This document shows positions 1 to 7,797 of a stretch of 64,000 bases of DNA, piece by piece. Source of the DNA: Clostridia bacterium (GTDB lineage: Bacteria; Bacillota; Clostridia; Oscillospirales; UBA644); contig JAGAPC010000038.1 in the NCBI GenBank assembly GCA_017623475.1, positions 22,595 through 86,594 on the forward strand, written 5' to 3'. How positions within the stretch are numbered: position 1 is the first letter of the stretch; each line of letters begins with the position of its first letter. Both the position numbers and the translations under genes were made by a program. The notes beneath the pieces are model-generated. The model saw only the letters and a program-made list of their open reading frames with translations, was not told where the DNA came from and did no database searches.

Positions 1-900
1 CAGGTCGGAAACAAGATGATCGGGGCGAAGATCAACGGTCGGATCGTGGAATTAACATCGAAAATGAAAAACGGAGACGTGGTGGAAATCCTCACGTCCG
101 ATTCCTCTGCAGGTCCTTCGAGAGACTGGCTGAACCTGGTCAAAACCAACGAGGCGAAGGCAAAAATCCGTCAATGGTTCAAGAAGGAAAAGCGGGAAGA
201 AAATATTCTTCAGGGACGCACCGATCTGGAACGGGAGATGAAGCGCAGTCTGATCAACCTTGCAAACGTGGATGAAAAAGAGTTGTTTGCGCCCATTCTT
301 GCCCGATACGGATTGGAGAATTTGGAGGATCTGTACGCCGCCATCGGGTACGGCGGAGTTTCCATTTCCAAAATCCTACCCAAACTAAAGGTTGATTACA
401 GTAAAATGATCCGCAAGCAGGCGGAGCAACCGACGCAACCTGCCGCCCCCGTCCGCAAAAAGACCGTCAGTGGCGTCGTGGTGGACGACATCGACAACTG
501 CCTGGTGCGTCTTGCGGGATGCTGCGTTCCCGTGCCCGGAGATGAAATCATCGGATTTATTACCCGCGGGAACGGCGTTACGGTGCATCAGACCAACTGC
601 CCCCACCTCAAGGGAATTGAGCCGGGACGCCTCGTAAAGGTTCATTGGGAGGATGCGGAAAACGAATATTTCAATACAACCTTGACCATCGACGCTCTGA
701 ACCGAATCGATTTGATGGCGGATATTTCCTCTGCACTGGCGCAGATGCACATCATGACCCGGGGACTTTCCATGCAGCAGATCGCCCACGGCGACGTGCG
801 GGTGGTGTTGAATATTGAGGTTCACAGCCTGTCCCACCTGGAAATCGTAGCAAAGCGTCTGCGGAAGCTGAAGGACGTACTGAAGGTAGAAAGAGCGTAA
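1..900 (+). CDS. relA: RelA/SpoT (p)ppGpp synthetase/hydrolase, C-terminal part
   Basis: The frame is open from base 1, so the gene begins before the window; 299 residues are present. They cover the end of a TGS domain (KNGDVVEILTS), a helical segment, the RIS/zinc-finger-like domain with a CC pair (LAGCCVPVPGDEIIGF, later HQTNCPHL), and a C-terminal ACT domain from about residue 225. In long RSH enzymes these regulatory domains sense the stalled ribosome and tune synthesis and hydrolysis of (p)ppGpp by the N-terminal domains, which are not visible here. dtd follows after 2 bases, the usual Firmicutes order. Identification is firm; whether it is a bifunctional Rel or a single-function enzyme cannot be judged from this end. 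Confidence 0.95.
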   Translation, partial: QVGNKMIGAKINGRIVELTSKMKNGDVVEILTSDSSAGPSRDWLNLVKTNEAKAKIRQWFKKEKREENILQGRTDLEREMKRSLINLANVDEKELFAPILARYGLENLEDLYAAIGYGGVSISKILPKLKVDYSKMIRKQAEQPTQPAAPVRKKTVSGVVVDDIDNCLVRLAGCCVPVPGDEIIGFITRGNGVTVHQTNCPHLKGIEPGRLVKVHWEDAENEYFNTTLTIDALNRIDLMADISSALAQMHIMTRGLSMQQIAHGDVRVVLNIEVHSLSHLEIVAKRLRKLKDVLKVERA

Positions 901-902
901 CG

Positions 903-1352
903 ATGAAAGCAGTCATTCAACGGGTTCAAAGGGCAAGCCTGACCGCCGACGGCGTTCCCTATTCCGAAATCGGCGGAGGAATGTTGATTTTCCTTGGAAT
1001 CTCCCCGGAGGACACGGAAAAGGACGTGGATTTTTTGGTGCGCAAATGCGCCAATCTACGGATTTTTGAAGATGAAAACGGAAAAATGAACGTCTCCCCT
1101 GCCGATGCAAAGGCAGAGGTGTTGGCGGTCTCTCAATTTACCCTTTTGGGATCTTGCGCCGAGGGAAACCGTCCCTATTTCGGGGCGGCAGCCCGACCGG
1201 AGATTGCAAAGCCCCTTTACGAACGGTTCTGCCGGGAAATGGCAAGCCGCCTGCCCACGAAAACCGGCGTGTTCGGGGCGGACATGAAGATTGCAACGGT
1301 CTGTGACGGACCGGTTACCATTTTGATGGACACGAAGGAGTTAATGAAATGA
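903..1352 (+). CDS. dtd: D-aminoacyl-tRNA deacylase
   Basis: A 149-residue protein of the usual Dtd length. It hydrolyses D-amino acids mischarged on tRNA, protecting translation. The start MKAVIQRVQRA is typical of the family. The two active-site signatures are visible: SQFTL near residue 79 (followed by LGSCAEGNRPYF, which differs slightly from the common YGDCRKGRRP form) and GPVTI near residue 137, which supplies the cross-subunit Gly-Pro pair that rejects L-amino acids. It starts 2 bases after relA and overlaps the next gene by four bases (ATGA), so the three genes are probably co-translated. Function by family; not in doubt. Confidence 0.95.
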   Translation: MKAVIQRVQRASLTADGVPYSEIGGGMLIFLGISPEDTEKDVDFLVRKCANLRIFEDENGKMNVSPADAKAEVLAVSQFTLLGSCAEGNRPYFGAAARPEIAKPLYERFCREMASRLPTKTGVFGADMKIATVCDGPVTILMDTKELMK

Positions 1353-1978
1353 CGGTACGCAGAATCCTTTTGGGAGAGCTGATTACCAACTGTTATCTTT
1401 TGCTTTTTTCCGACCGTACCGCAGTGATCGATCCGGGAGATTGCCCCGAAAAAATCTTGAAATTCTGCGGAGAATTGCCTATTACGGACATCCTTTTAAC
1501 CCACGGTCATTTGGATCATACGGCGGCGATGGGAGATTTGTGCGACCGTTTTTCGCCTCGGGTTTGGATGCACGAAAAGGATGGAGCGTATTTAAACGAC
1601 GACGCCCTCCGCGCCCCTGCGTCGTCTCCGAAGCCCTTTTGGAGATACGATTACAAGGCGACGGATTTCGTCGATGAGGATGACGTGATTTTATTGGGCG
1701 AAGGGGATGAGGAAATCAAATTACAGGTATTACACACCCCCGGACATACCCCCGGATCTCTCTGCTTTTACCTGGAAGAGCAGGGAATTCTTTTTTCGGG
1801 AGATACTCTATTCCAAAGCACCTGCGGGAGAACCGATTTTCCCCTGGGAAGTCCGCAGGATATGAAAAAATCCTTACGTAAACTTTTTGATTTGCCGAAA
1901 GACACCGCCGTTTATCCCGGTCACGGCTTTGCCACGAAGATCGGGAACGAATGCCGGATTGCAGGAGATTTGATTTGA
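1349..1978 (+). CDS. MBL-fold metallo-hydrolase (glyoxalase II-like)
   Basis: A 209-residue metallo-beta-lactamase-fold protein. Metal ligands are visible in order: THGHLDH (HxHxDH motif), HTPGHTPGS, FSGDTLF and the final YPGHG histidine. The length and motif order match the short GloB/YcbL group, whose members hydrolyse thioesters such as hydroxyacyl-thiols, but the true substrate cannot be read from sequence. It overlaps dtd by ATGA and hemZ by TTGA, so it is tightly embedded in the relA-dtd-MBL-hemZ operon, an arrangement common in Clostridia. No housekeeping role has been proved for this position; the function beyond 'MBL-fold hydrolase' is inference. Confidence 0.88.
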   Translation: MTVRRILLGELITNCYLLLFSDRTAVIDPGDCPEKILKFCGELPITDILLTHGHLDHTAAMGDLCDRFSPRVWMHEKDGAYLNDDALRAPASSPKPFWRYDYKATDFVDEDDVILLGEGDEEIKLQVLHTPGHTPGSLCFYLEEQGILFSGDTLFQSTCGRTDFPLGSPQDMKKSLRKLFDLPKDTAVYPGHGFATKIGNECRIAGDLI

Positions 1979-3348
1979 AATTAATCTTAAACGGGACCGA
2001 CGACTCCTTTGACGTGGTCGCCCTTTCCAATTTATTTTTCCCCCGGGACGGATTCACGGAAGAAAAGGGAAAAATCCTGACGATAACCCGAAAAGACGAT
2101 TCCTTTGAAGCGGTTTTTGCGTGGAAGAGCGTTTTATACCGTTCCATCCATAAAATAGATCCCGCCCTGCACGACGGCGAGCGATGTGCCATTAAGAGGG
2201 CGGCGTACGACGTTTTTTCCGAAGCGACGGGGATTCAATCTCCCTGGGGCATCCTTTCCGGGGTGCGCCCCATCCGTTTTTACGAAACGCTGACGGGGAT
2301 CTACGGAGAGCGCACCGATTCGGTTCTGGAGAAAAGCTATCTGGTCACTCCCGAAAAAATTGATCTTTGCAAAAAAACCCTTTTGGGGCAGAAGAAGGCG
2401 AAGGAAGAAAACCGCCCGGGAGACGCGGGGATGTACCTTTCCATTCCCTTTTGCCCGAGCCGTTGCAAATACTGCTCCTTCGTATCCCAGGTGACGCAGG
2501 ATGAAAACAAATTTATCCCGGAATACCTGGCGGTTTTGAAGGAAGAGATCGCCGCAAAAATTGCCCTTGCGAAGGAAAAGGGACATCGGATCACCACCCT
2601 CTATATCGGGGGAGGAACGCCGACGACGTTGTCGGCAAACCAAATGAAAGACCTGATGGAAACGATGGCAAAGCATCTGGACATTTCCTCCCTTTTGGAA
2701 TATACGGTGGAGGCGGGGCGTCCCGACACCATCACGGAAGAAAAATTGCGGGTAATCGAAGCCTTAGGGGCAACCCGAATCAGCGTAAATCCCCAAACCC
2801 TGAGCGATTCTATTTTGCAGGCGGTGGGACGAAAGCACACGGCGGAAGATTTTTATCGGGCGTATGAAGCGGCGCGAAAAACGAACCTTGCCGTCAACGT
2901 GGACCTGATCGCCGGGCTTCCGGGGGATACGCCGGAGCAGTTCGAGGACACTATGGAGAAAATCACCGCGCTGGATCCACACAACGTCACGGTACATACC
3001 CTGTATCTGAAGCGGGCGGCGGATTTTGGGGAGGAAGACCCTGCGGAATTTACGAAAAACGCAAAAAACGCCGTGAAAATGGTGGAGATCTCCCAAGCCT
3101 ACTGTCGGGAACGGGGGTACTTCCCCTACTATCTCTATCGGCAAAAAAATACCGTGGGGAATCTGGAAAACGTGGGCTACGCCAAGCCCGGATATGAAAG
3201 TCCCTACAATATTTATATGATGGACGATCTGCAGCCGATCTACGGCGCGGGGGCAAACGCCACGACGAAATTCATTGAAAACGGAAAAACCTCACGGGTC
3301 TGTAATACGAAATTCGCCTACAATTACATTACGGAAAAATGGAAATAA
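1975..3348 (+). CDS. hemZ: HemZ-type radical SAM protein (coproporphyrinogen dehydrogenase-like)
   Basis: A 457-residue radical SAM enzyme. The 4Fe-4S motif CPSRCKYC (CxxxCxxC) lies at about residues 160-167, followed by the GGGTPT motif of the HemN/HemW/HemZ family. An N-terminal domain of about 150 residues before the radical SAM core is typical of HemZ and not HemN or HemW. I chose the TTG at 1975: it has AGGAGA at 1963-1968 at a 6-base gap and overlaps the upstream stop as TTGA. An in-frame ATG at 1951 would give 8 more residues but lies deep in the MBL gene. HemZ is linked to oxygen-independent haem synthesis in Bacillus; no other haem gene is in this window, so its substrate here is uncertain. 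Confidence 0.9.
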   Translation: MKLILNGTDDSFDVVALSNLFFPRDGFTEEKGKILTITRKDDSFEAVFAWKSVLYRSIHKIDPALHDGERCAIKRAAYDVFSEATGIQSPWGILSGVRPIRFYETLTGIYGERTDSVLEKSYLVTPEKIDLCKKTLLGQKKAKEENRPGDAGMYLSIPFCPSRCKYCSFVSQVTQDENKFIPEYLAVLKEEIAAKIALAKEKGHRITTLYIGGGTPTTLSANQMKDLMETMAKHLDISSLLEYTVEAGRPDTITEEKLRVIEALGATRISVNPQTLSDSILQAVGRKHTAEDFYRAYEAARKTNLAVNVDLIAGLPGDTPEQFEDTMEKITALDPHNVTVHTLYLKRAADFGEEDPAEFTKNAKNAVKMVEISQAYCRERGYFPYYLYRQKNTVGNLENVGYAKPGYESPYNIYMMDDLQPIYGAGANATTKFIENGKTSRVCNTKFAYNYITEKWK

Positions 3349-3423
3349 GACTGCAAAATTGGGATTCTTTGCAAGTTCACAAAAAATTAACAGGAACTTG
3401 ACGATGTTTTTCCGCCGCAGGAC

Positions 3424-3452
3424 TTGACAGAAAGGGTTTTTTCGTGTATAAT
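3424..3452 (+). promoter_or_regulatory. Sigma-A promoter of rpsU
   Basis: TTGACA (3424-3429) and TATAAT (3447-3452) are both perfect consensus, with a 17-base spacer. Transcription should start near 3459, about 54 bases before rpsU. A promoter this strong fits a ribosomal protein gene. Confidence 0.85.
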
Positions 3453-3512
3453 ATTAAAGGATTTTGAGAAATCAAGTCTTTCAGCGTTTACGATGGAGGG
3501 AGGGAATAAATA

Positions 3513-3689
3513 ATGTCTGAAATCAAAATCAAGGAAAACGAATCGTTGGATAATGCGCTCCGTCGTTTTAAGAGACAATGTGCGAAAGCCGGAACCTTGG
3601 CTGAGCTGAGAAAACGCGAACACTACGAAAAGCCTTCCGTCAAGCGTAAGAAGAAGTCCGAAGCTGCAAGAAAGCGCAAGTATAAATAA
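3513..3689 (+). CDS. rpsU: Small ribosomal subunit protein bS21
   Basis: A 58-residue, strongly basic protein matching bS21: it has [19 protein letters not shown] near the start, a central EHYEKPS and a lysine/arginine-rich tail ending RKRKYK. It binds the 30S subunit near the platform and helps translation initiation. The start has GGAGGGAGGG upstream at 3496-3504. It is transcribed alone from its own consensus promoter and followed by a perfect intrinsic terminator, although yqeG follows 51 bases later and may receive read-through. Confidence 0.97.
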   Translation: MSEIKIKENESLDNALRRFKRQCAKAGTLAELRKREHYEKPSVKRKKKSEAARKRKYK

Positions 3690-3696
3690 CGATTTG

Positions 3697-3727
3697 AACG
3701 TGCATGATTCCCATCATGCACGTTTTT
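3697..3727 (+). terminator. Intrinsic terminator of rpsU
   Basis: A perfect 12-bp stem (AACGTGCATGAT / ATCATGCACGTT) closes a 4-base loop, and the 3' arm runs into a T5 tract. It lies 7 bases after the rpsU stop. Confidence 0.9.
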
Positions 3728-3740
3728 CATAGGAGGATCT

Positions 3741-4238
3741 ATGAGCTTTTACACACCCACCCTTCGCTTGCGCCGCTTTACGCAGGTAACCCCTGCCCTG
3801 CTGCGAGAAATGGGGGTGCGGGGGATTATTACCGATTTGGACGATACCTTAGCCCCCCGAAACGTCTTTCTGCCCGACGAGGAGGTTACCGCCTGGGTGA
3901 AGGGCTTGACCGATGCGGGGATTCCGATCTGCATCGTCTCGAACAACCACAAAAAACGCACCGAGGACTTTGCAACGCCCCTGACTCTCCCCTGCTTCTA
4001 CGAGGCGCTAAAGCCGTCGAGAAAGGCGATTTTCAAAGCCCTTGACACGTTGCAGATCCCCGCGGACGAGGTGGCGCTTTTGGGAGATCAGTTATTTACC
4101 GACATGACCGCCGCAAAGCGCTGCAAAATGAAATCCATTTTGGTCGATCCGGTGGGAAGCTACGGAGGCTGGTTCGTTCATTTCAAGCGAAAATTGGAAA
4201 TTCCCCTGCGGAAAAAAATCAAATACGACAAAGAATAA
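3741..4238 (+). CDS. yqeG: YqeG-family HAD phosphatase (subfamily IIIA)
   Basis: A 165-residue HAD hydrolase. The nucleophile motif DLDDTLAP (DxDxT) is near residue 33, the second motif VSNNHKKR follows, then a lysine region ALKPSRKA and the acidic GDQLFTDM motif. Length, the N-terminal LRLRRFTQVTP segment and motif spacing match YqeG. YqeG proteins are known phosphatases by fold, and relatives dephosphorylate phosphatidylglycerol phosphate, but the substrate here is inference. A good RBS (AGGAGG) precedes the ATG. It is convergent with niaR across a shared terminator. Confidence 0.9.
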   Translation: MSFYTPTLRLRRFTQVTPALLREMGVRGIITDLDDTLAPRNVFLPDEEVTAWVKGLTDAGIPICIVSNNHKKRTEDFATPLTLPCFYEALKPSRKAIFKALDTLQIPADEVALLGDQLFTDMTAAKRCKMKSILVDPVGSYGGWFVHFKRKLEIPLRKKIKYDKE

Positions 4239-4239
4239 A

Positions 4240-4274
4240 AGAAGACCGACAGACGATTTCTGCCGGTCTTTTTT
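4240..4274. terminator. Bidirectional terminator between yqeG and niaR
   Basis: The stem AAGACCG (4242-4248) / CGGTCTT (4264-4270) is extended inside by CAG/CTG and followed by T6. An A-rich run before the stem gives a U-run on the other strand, so it can end both convergent genes. Confidence 0.8.
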
Positions 4275-4277
4275 ACG

Positions 4278-4790
4278 TTAATCGTGATCAATCAAAATTC
4301 CAAGATCCGAGAGGGTCTTGCAGATGGCTTCGAAGGACTCCTCGGAGGGAACGGTCAGCGTATGAATATGAATCCCTGCCGTGAGGTCGGACAAATGGGA
4401 TGCCCCGGAAAGCGCCGTTTTTCGAACGAACTCGTCCGCATCCTTGCGGGAAGAAATCGTAAGATCCACGGAAATCTGCCCGTAAATGGAATGCTCCACC
4501 GTCACGTTAAGCACCTTGCCGCCCTGATCGACGATGGCGTAAAACTCGTTGCGGACGTCGTCTTTTTTATGGCAGCAAACGATTCGCCGCCGGATCCCCG
4601 TTTCCTGCTCCAAAAAATAGCCCCGGTACTCCGAGCAAATGGGAGCCCCTGCGGCGCGGAGCAACGCAACGTCGGCAACGATGATCTGGCGGGTAACCGA
4701 GCATAGCTCTGCCAATTTCGTGGCGCTGACCGGAGCGTTTGCCTTCTCCAATTCTGAAAGAATTTTATCTCTGCGTTCTTGACCGTTCAT
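4278..4790 (-). CDS. niaR: NiaR-type NAD-precursor repressor (HTH + 3H domain)
   Basis: A 170-residue regulator with an N-terminal winged HTH (about residues 5-60; SATKLAELCSVTRQIIVADV) and a C-terminal 3H domain. The domain is named for three conserved histidines, seen here in CCHKKDD, VEHSIYG and GIHIHT, which bind a metal and the niacin effector. NiaR represses niacin uptake or NAD synthesis genes when nicotinic acid is plentiful. It is divergent from a nicotinamidase-like gene, and the intergenic DNA carries a palindrome across that gene's -10 box, so local regulation is very likely. Family call is firm; effector and targets are inferred. Confidence 0.9.
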   Translation of the reverse strand: MNGQERRDKILSELEKANAPVSATKLAELCSVTRQIIVADVALLRAAGAPICSEYRGYFLEQETGIRRRIVCCHKKDDVRNEFYAIVDQGGKVLNVTVEHSIYGQISVDLTISSRKDADEFVRKTALSGASHLSDLTAGIHIHTLTVPSEESFEAICKTLSDLGILIDHD

Positions 4791-4863
4791 TATAATAACC
4801 TCTTTTTATCGTTTTGTCCAAGAGAATAGAAAATCGGATTAAAATCTTTGTAGAAAGTACGTA

Positions 4864-4905
4864 TTGACTTTTTGCTCTATGAGGTGTATAATCTATATAT
4901 ACACC
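4864..4905 (+). promoter_or_regulatory. pncA-like promoter with overlapping palindromic operator
   Basis: TTGACT (4864-4869) and TATAAT (4887-4892) are 17 bases apart. A perfect inverted repeat, GGTGTATA (4883-4890) and TATACACC (4898-4905) with a 7-base spacer, covers the -10 box and start site. It lies between niaR and the gene it probably controls, so NiaR is the obvious candidate protein. The promoter is well supported; the operator assignment is inference. Confidence 0.75.
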
Positions 4906-4936
4906 CTATACGTTTACCGAAAAGGAGACTGAAACA

Positions 4937-5482
4937 ATGAGTAAAAAGTACGCCGTTTTGGTGGTTGACATGCTTAACGATTTCGTGACGGGCGCCCTGA
5001 AATGCGACCGTGGGCTGGCAATCGTACCCAAAACCAAGGAATTGCTTGCCGGTTGCCGGGAAAAGAACGTTCCCGTAATTTTCTGCAACGACGCGCACCT
5101 CAAGGACATCGACCACGAGCTGAAGCTGTGGGGAGATCACGCCATCGCAGGGACGAAGGGCGCAGAGGTAATCCCCGAGCTGGATCTTTGCGAAAAGGAT
5201 TACGTGGTTCCAAAGCGCCGTTACAGCGGATTTTTCCACACGGATTTGGATCTTCTGCTGAAGGAATTGGGCGTAGATACCGTAATTATGACCGGTCTTC
5301 ACGCCCATATGTGCGTGCGCCACACCTCTGCCGACGCCTATCAGTTAGGGTACGACGTGGTGGTTGCAAAGGACGCGACCGACTCCTTCACCGAAGAGGA
5401 TTACCTCTACGGAATCAAATACCTGAAGGATACCTACGGTGCGGAAATCTCCGACGTGGACAGTATTCTGAAGATGCTTTAA
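4937..5482 (+). CDS. pncA: Nicotinamidase-like cysteine hydrolase (isochorismatase fold)
   Basis: A 181-residue isochorismatase-superfamily enzyme. The catalytic triad is visible: D11 (VVDMLNDF), K93 (VPKRRYSGF) and C126 (LHAHMCVRHT). Metal ligands typical of nicotinamidase, D52, H54 and H60, are also present. The expected reaction is nicotinamide to nicotinate plus ammonia, feeding NAD salvage. The metal-site residues and the divergent niaR favour nicotinamidase over other family members, but substrate specificity in this superfamily is easily misjudged. An RBS (AAAGGAG) precedes the ATG and an intrinsic terminator follows. Confidence 0.82.
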   Translation: MSKKYAVLVVDMLNDFVTGALKCDRGLAIVPKTKELLAGCREKNVPVIFCNDAHLKDIDHELKLWGDHAIAGTKGAEVIPELDLCEKDYVVPKRRYSGFFHTDLDLLLKELGVDTVIMTGLHAHMCVRHTSADAYQLGYDVVVAKDATDSFTEEDYLYGIKYLKDTYGAEISDVDSILKML

Positions 5483-5487
5483 AAAGG

Positions 5488-5520
5488 AAATCCTTCGGAG
5501 CAATCCGGAGGATTTTTTTT
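5488..5520 (+). terminator. Intrinsic terminator of the nicotinamidase-like gene
   Basis: The stem AAATCCTTCGG / CCGGAGGATTT has one G-T wobble, a 6-base loop and a following T8 tract, starting 6 bases after the stop. Confidence 0.88.
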
Positions 5521-5522
5521 GT

Positions 5523-5563
5523 AAAAAGGCGGTGTAACCTCCATCGAGATTACACCGCTTTAT
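5523..5563 (-). terminator. Intrinsic terminator at the end of the dcw cluster
   Basis: On the minus strand a stem of about ten pairs (AGCGGTGTAA / TTACACCGCC) is followed by T5. It lies just after the ftsZ stop and marks the end of the division operon. Confidence 0.85.
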
Positions 5564-5572
5564 CACGTTCAA

Positions 5573-6793
5573 TTATTTGCTCTTGGTAATTTCGTTGAGC
5601 AGCTTCATGAAATCTTCGTCGGAATCACCTTCCGTAGCTTCTTCCGTTGCGGCAGCAGCGGGAGCGTCGGTGTTGACGGCGAATTCTTCAAAGAGCGCCG
5701 CGGTATCAACGGCAGGGGTCTTATCTGCGGCGGCTTCCGTGGGAGCGACGGGCTTGGTTACCGAATCGTACGCCTTAAAGGAATAGCCGGAGGTGGAGAA
5801 ATTCTTGGTTGCCTTTCCGAGAAGGTTGGCGTTTTGGGGTTCTTCAAAGCCGGTGGCGATGATGGTGATCCGCAGTTCGTCCTGCAGGTTGTCGTCCAAT
5901 TCCACACCCCAGATGATGTTTGCATCGGGATCGGCTTCTTCACGGATAATGTCTGCGGCACGGTAGATATCGTCCAAAGCAACCTCGGGATCCGCGGTGA
6001 AGTTGATGATGATACCCTTTGCGCCGGAAACGGAGGTTTCCAACAAGGGAGAAACGATTGCCTTGCGGGCGGCTTCTTCCGCCTTATCCTTACCCTTGGC
6101 ACCGGCAACGCACATATGAGCGTAGCCTGCGTCCTTCATGATAGCGCAAACGTCGGCAAAGTCCAGGTTCAGAATTCCGCGGCCCTGAATCAGGTCGGAA
6201 ATCGATTGAACGCCCTGCTTCAAGACGTTGTCTGCCATCGCGAAAGCGTTGACCAGGGTGATGCGGTCGTCGGCAACGTATTTGAGGCGCTCGTTGGGGA
6301 TGATAATCAAAGAGTCCACGTGGCTGCGGAGATCTTCGATACCCTTTTGGGCACGTTCCATTTTAAGCTTACCTTCAAAGCCGAAGGGCTTGGTTACGAC
6401 GCCAACGGTCAAAAGACCCATTTCCTTCGCGATCTCTGCGACCAGGGGAGCAGCGCCGGTACCGGTACCACCGCCCATGCCGGCAGTGATAAAGACCATT
6501 TCTCCGCCCGCCAGGGCTGCGGAGATCTGCTCACGGCTGTCGTCGGCAGCACGACGACCCACCTCGGGGTTTGCGCCTGCACCGCGGCCGTTGGTCACTT
6601 TCTGACCGAGAAGAATTTTGTTGGATGCCAGGGAATCTTCCAGATCCTGCGCATCCGTGTTCGCGACGACGAAATCGACGCTCTTGACGTCATCCTGGAT
6701 CATGCGGTTTACTGCGTTTCCGCCGCCACCGCCGACACCGATTACTTTGATGGAAACCAATGCTTCGGGTTCCTCAACGCTTCTGAAAGCCAT
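5573..6793 (-). CDS. ftsZ: Cell division GTPase FtsZ
   Basis: A 406-residue tubulin homologue that forms the Z ring. It shows the nucleotide loop GGGGGNAVNRM, the tubulin signature GGGTGTGAAP near residue 108, and the T7 synergy loop NLDFADVCAIM. After the core (to about residue 320) is an Ala/Thr/Glu-rich linker. The last residues, EDFMKLLNEITKSK, do not resemble the usual conserved C-terminal peptide (D-I/V-P-x-F-L/I) that binds FtsA, SepF and ZipA-like partners. It is the last gene of the dcw cluster, and ftsA, often its neighbour, is absent here. A 143-base gap before it carries a possible extra promoter. Confidence 0.97.
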   Translation of the reverse strand: MAFRSVEEPEALVSIKVIGVGGGGGNAVNRMIQDDVKSVDFVVANTDAQDLEDSLASNKILLGQKVTNGRGAGANPEVGRRAADDSREQISAALAGGEMVFITAGMGGGTGTGAAPLVAEIAKEMGLLTVGVVTKPFGFEGKLKMERAQKGIEDLRSHVDSLIIIPNERLKYVADDRITLVNAFAMADNVLKQGVQSISDLIQGRGILNLDFADVCAIMKDAGYAHMCVAGAKGKDKAEEAARKAIVSPLLETSVSGAKGIIINFTADPEVALDDIYRAADIIREEADPDANIIWGVELDDNLQDELRITIIATGFEEPQNANLLGKATKNFSTSGYSFKAYDSVTKPVAPTEAAADKTPAVDTAALFEEFAVNTDAPAAAATEEATEGDSDEDFMKLLNEITKSK

Positions 6794-6858
6794 ATCTCAT
6801 TACTTCCTTTCAATGGTTCATTTTCTTTTCTGTAATGCTTCGCGTGTATTTATATCTT

Positions 6859-6864
6859 ATTATA
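6859..6864 (-). promoter_or_regulatory. Possible -10 box of an ftsZ-proximal promoter
   Basis: On the minus strand the divIB-ftsZ gap holds TATAAT, about 65 bases before the ftsZ start, in very AT-rich DNA. No good -35 box stands at the right distance, so this is tentative; a separate ftsZ promoter is common in other bacteria. Confidence 0.35.
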
Positions 6865-6936
6865 TCACAGATTTGCTCAAAAGAAAAGTTATTATAGTGT
6901 CTTTTTTTTGATATTATTCCGAACAATTTTCGAAAT

Positions 6937-7764
6937 TTAACTATTCGTGTCGCTTGCGGGGGATTTTTCCGTCTCCGAATCCGTATCCGCCGAGGAATCG
7001 GGAAGGGGATCCAATCGGATGTAACGCCCCTCCGCCGAGTTGCGAACCCGAATTTCCGCAGGAACGGTGACGTCGTTTTCGTTCAATAGCTTGACCAGCA
7101 TATTCATCTTGGCGTCAAAATTTTCCGAATTTCCCATATAGACCGTGATCACGTCGTAGATGCGGAGGGAAATATTATATTTTTTGGAAAGGTCGATGCG
7201 GGAGGTATGCTCGTCCAGCCCCCGCTGCTCCAATTCCGCAAGCAATTCCCGAACGATGGAAACCTGAATGTTTTCATTTTCATCCAGGGGGTAACCGACG
7301 GTATAAGAAACGATCTCCATTCCATCGACGGCAACCACGCCGTCGGGAATCCGATCGACCACCTCCAGCACCTTAAAATCCCGATCGATGAGAAGAACCT
7401 CGGTTTCGGTGCGAACGGCAAACGCCACGGTGGCGGGGATCAGAGTAATTTCCAGATCGCTGGGCAGTTTATAGCTGACCTGCGCGGATTTGACGTAGGG
7501 GCAGGCAATCGAGATCTCCTCTGCCATTTTATTGCGGTTGACCGTAAAAAGGCTGTCTCCGACCGAGAAAGAAAAGTGCTCGGCAATGTCCAGAGAAGAA
7601 TAGACCGTGGGATTTCGGACGATGACGGTATTGATTCGGGTAAACAGAGATAAAACCGCAACGAAAACCAACGCAATCAGCGGAGATAACGCCAAAATGC
7701 GCAGGGTGCGTCTTCGACGGCGGCGCTGCTGCTTTTCCCGGAGTTTTTCCATTTCGCTTTTCAT
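6937..7764 (-). CDS. divIB: Divisome protein DivIB/FtsQ
   Basis: A 275-residue type II membrane protein. A short basic cytoplasmic tail (KQQRRRRRRTLR) precedes one membrane helix (about residues 21-42). Then come a POTRA domain (about 45-115; NTVIVRNPTVYSS, SFSVGDSLFTVNRNKM) and a beta-rich FtsQ domain. The C-terminal tail is acidic and Ser/Asp-rich. It bridges FtsL/DivIC and the septal synthase at the division site. Position between murA and ftsZ is standard. Sequence is divergent, as is usual in this family, but domain order and context make the call secure. Confidence 0.9.
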   Translation of the reverse strand: MKSEMEKLREKQQRRRRRRTLRILALSPLIALVFVAVLSLFTRINTVIVRNPTVYSSLDIAEHFSFSVGDSLFTVNRNKMAEEISIACPYVKSAQVSYKLPSDLEITLIPATVAFAVRTETEVLLIDRDFKVLEVVDRIPDGVVAVDGMEIVSYTVGYPLDENENIQVSIVRELLAELEQRGLDEHTSRIDLSKKYNISLRIYDVITVYMGNSENFDAKMNMLVKLLNENDVTVPAEIRVRNSAEGRYIRLDPLPDSSADTDSETEKSPASDTNS

Positions 7765-7797
7765 GGCTCGTCCTTTCTCCCCCGAAGCTACGAGGGG

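Noticed and set aside
1951..1977. ATG start for hemZ
   Set aside because: It lies inside the MBL gene without an RBS, whereas TTG 1975 has AGGAGA and a TTGA overlap.
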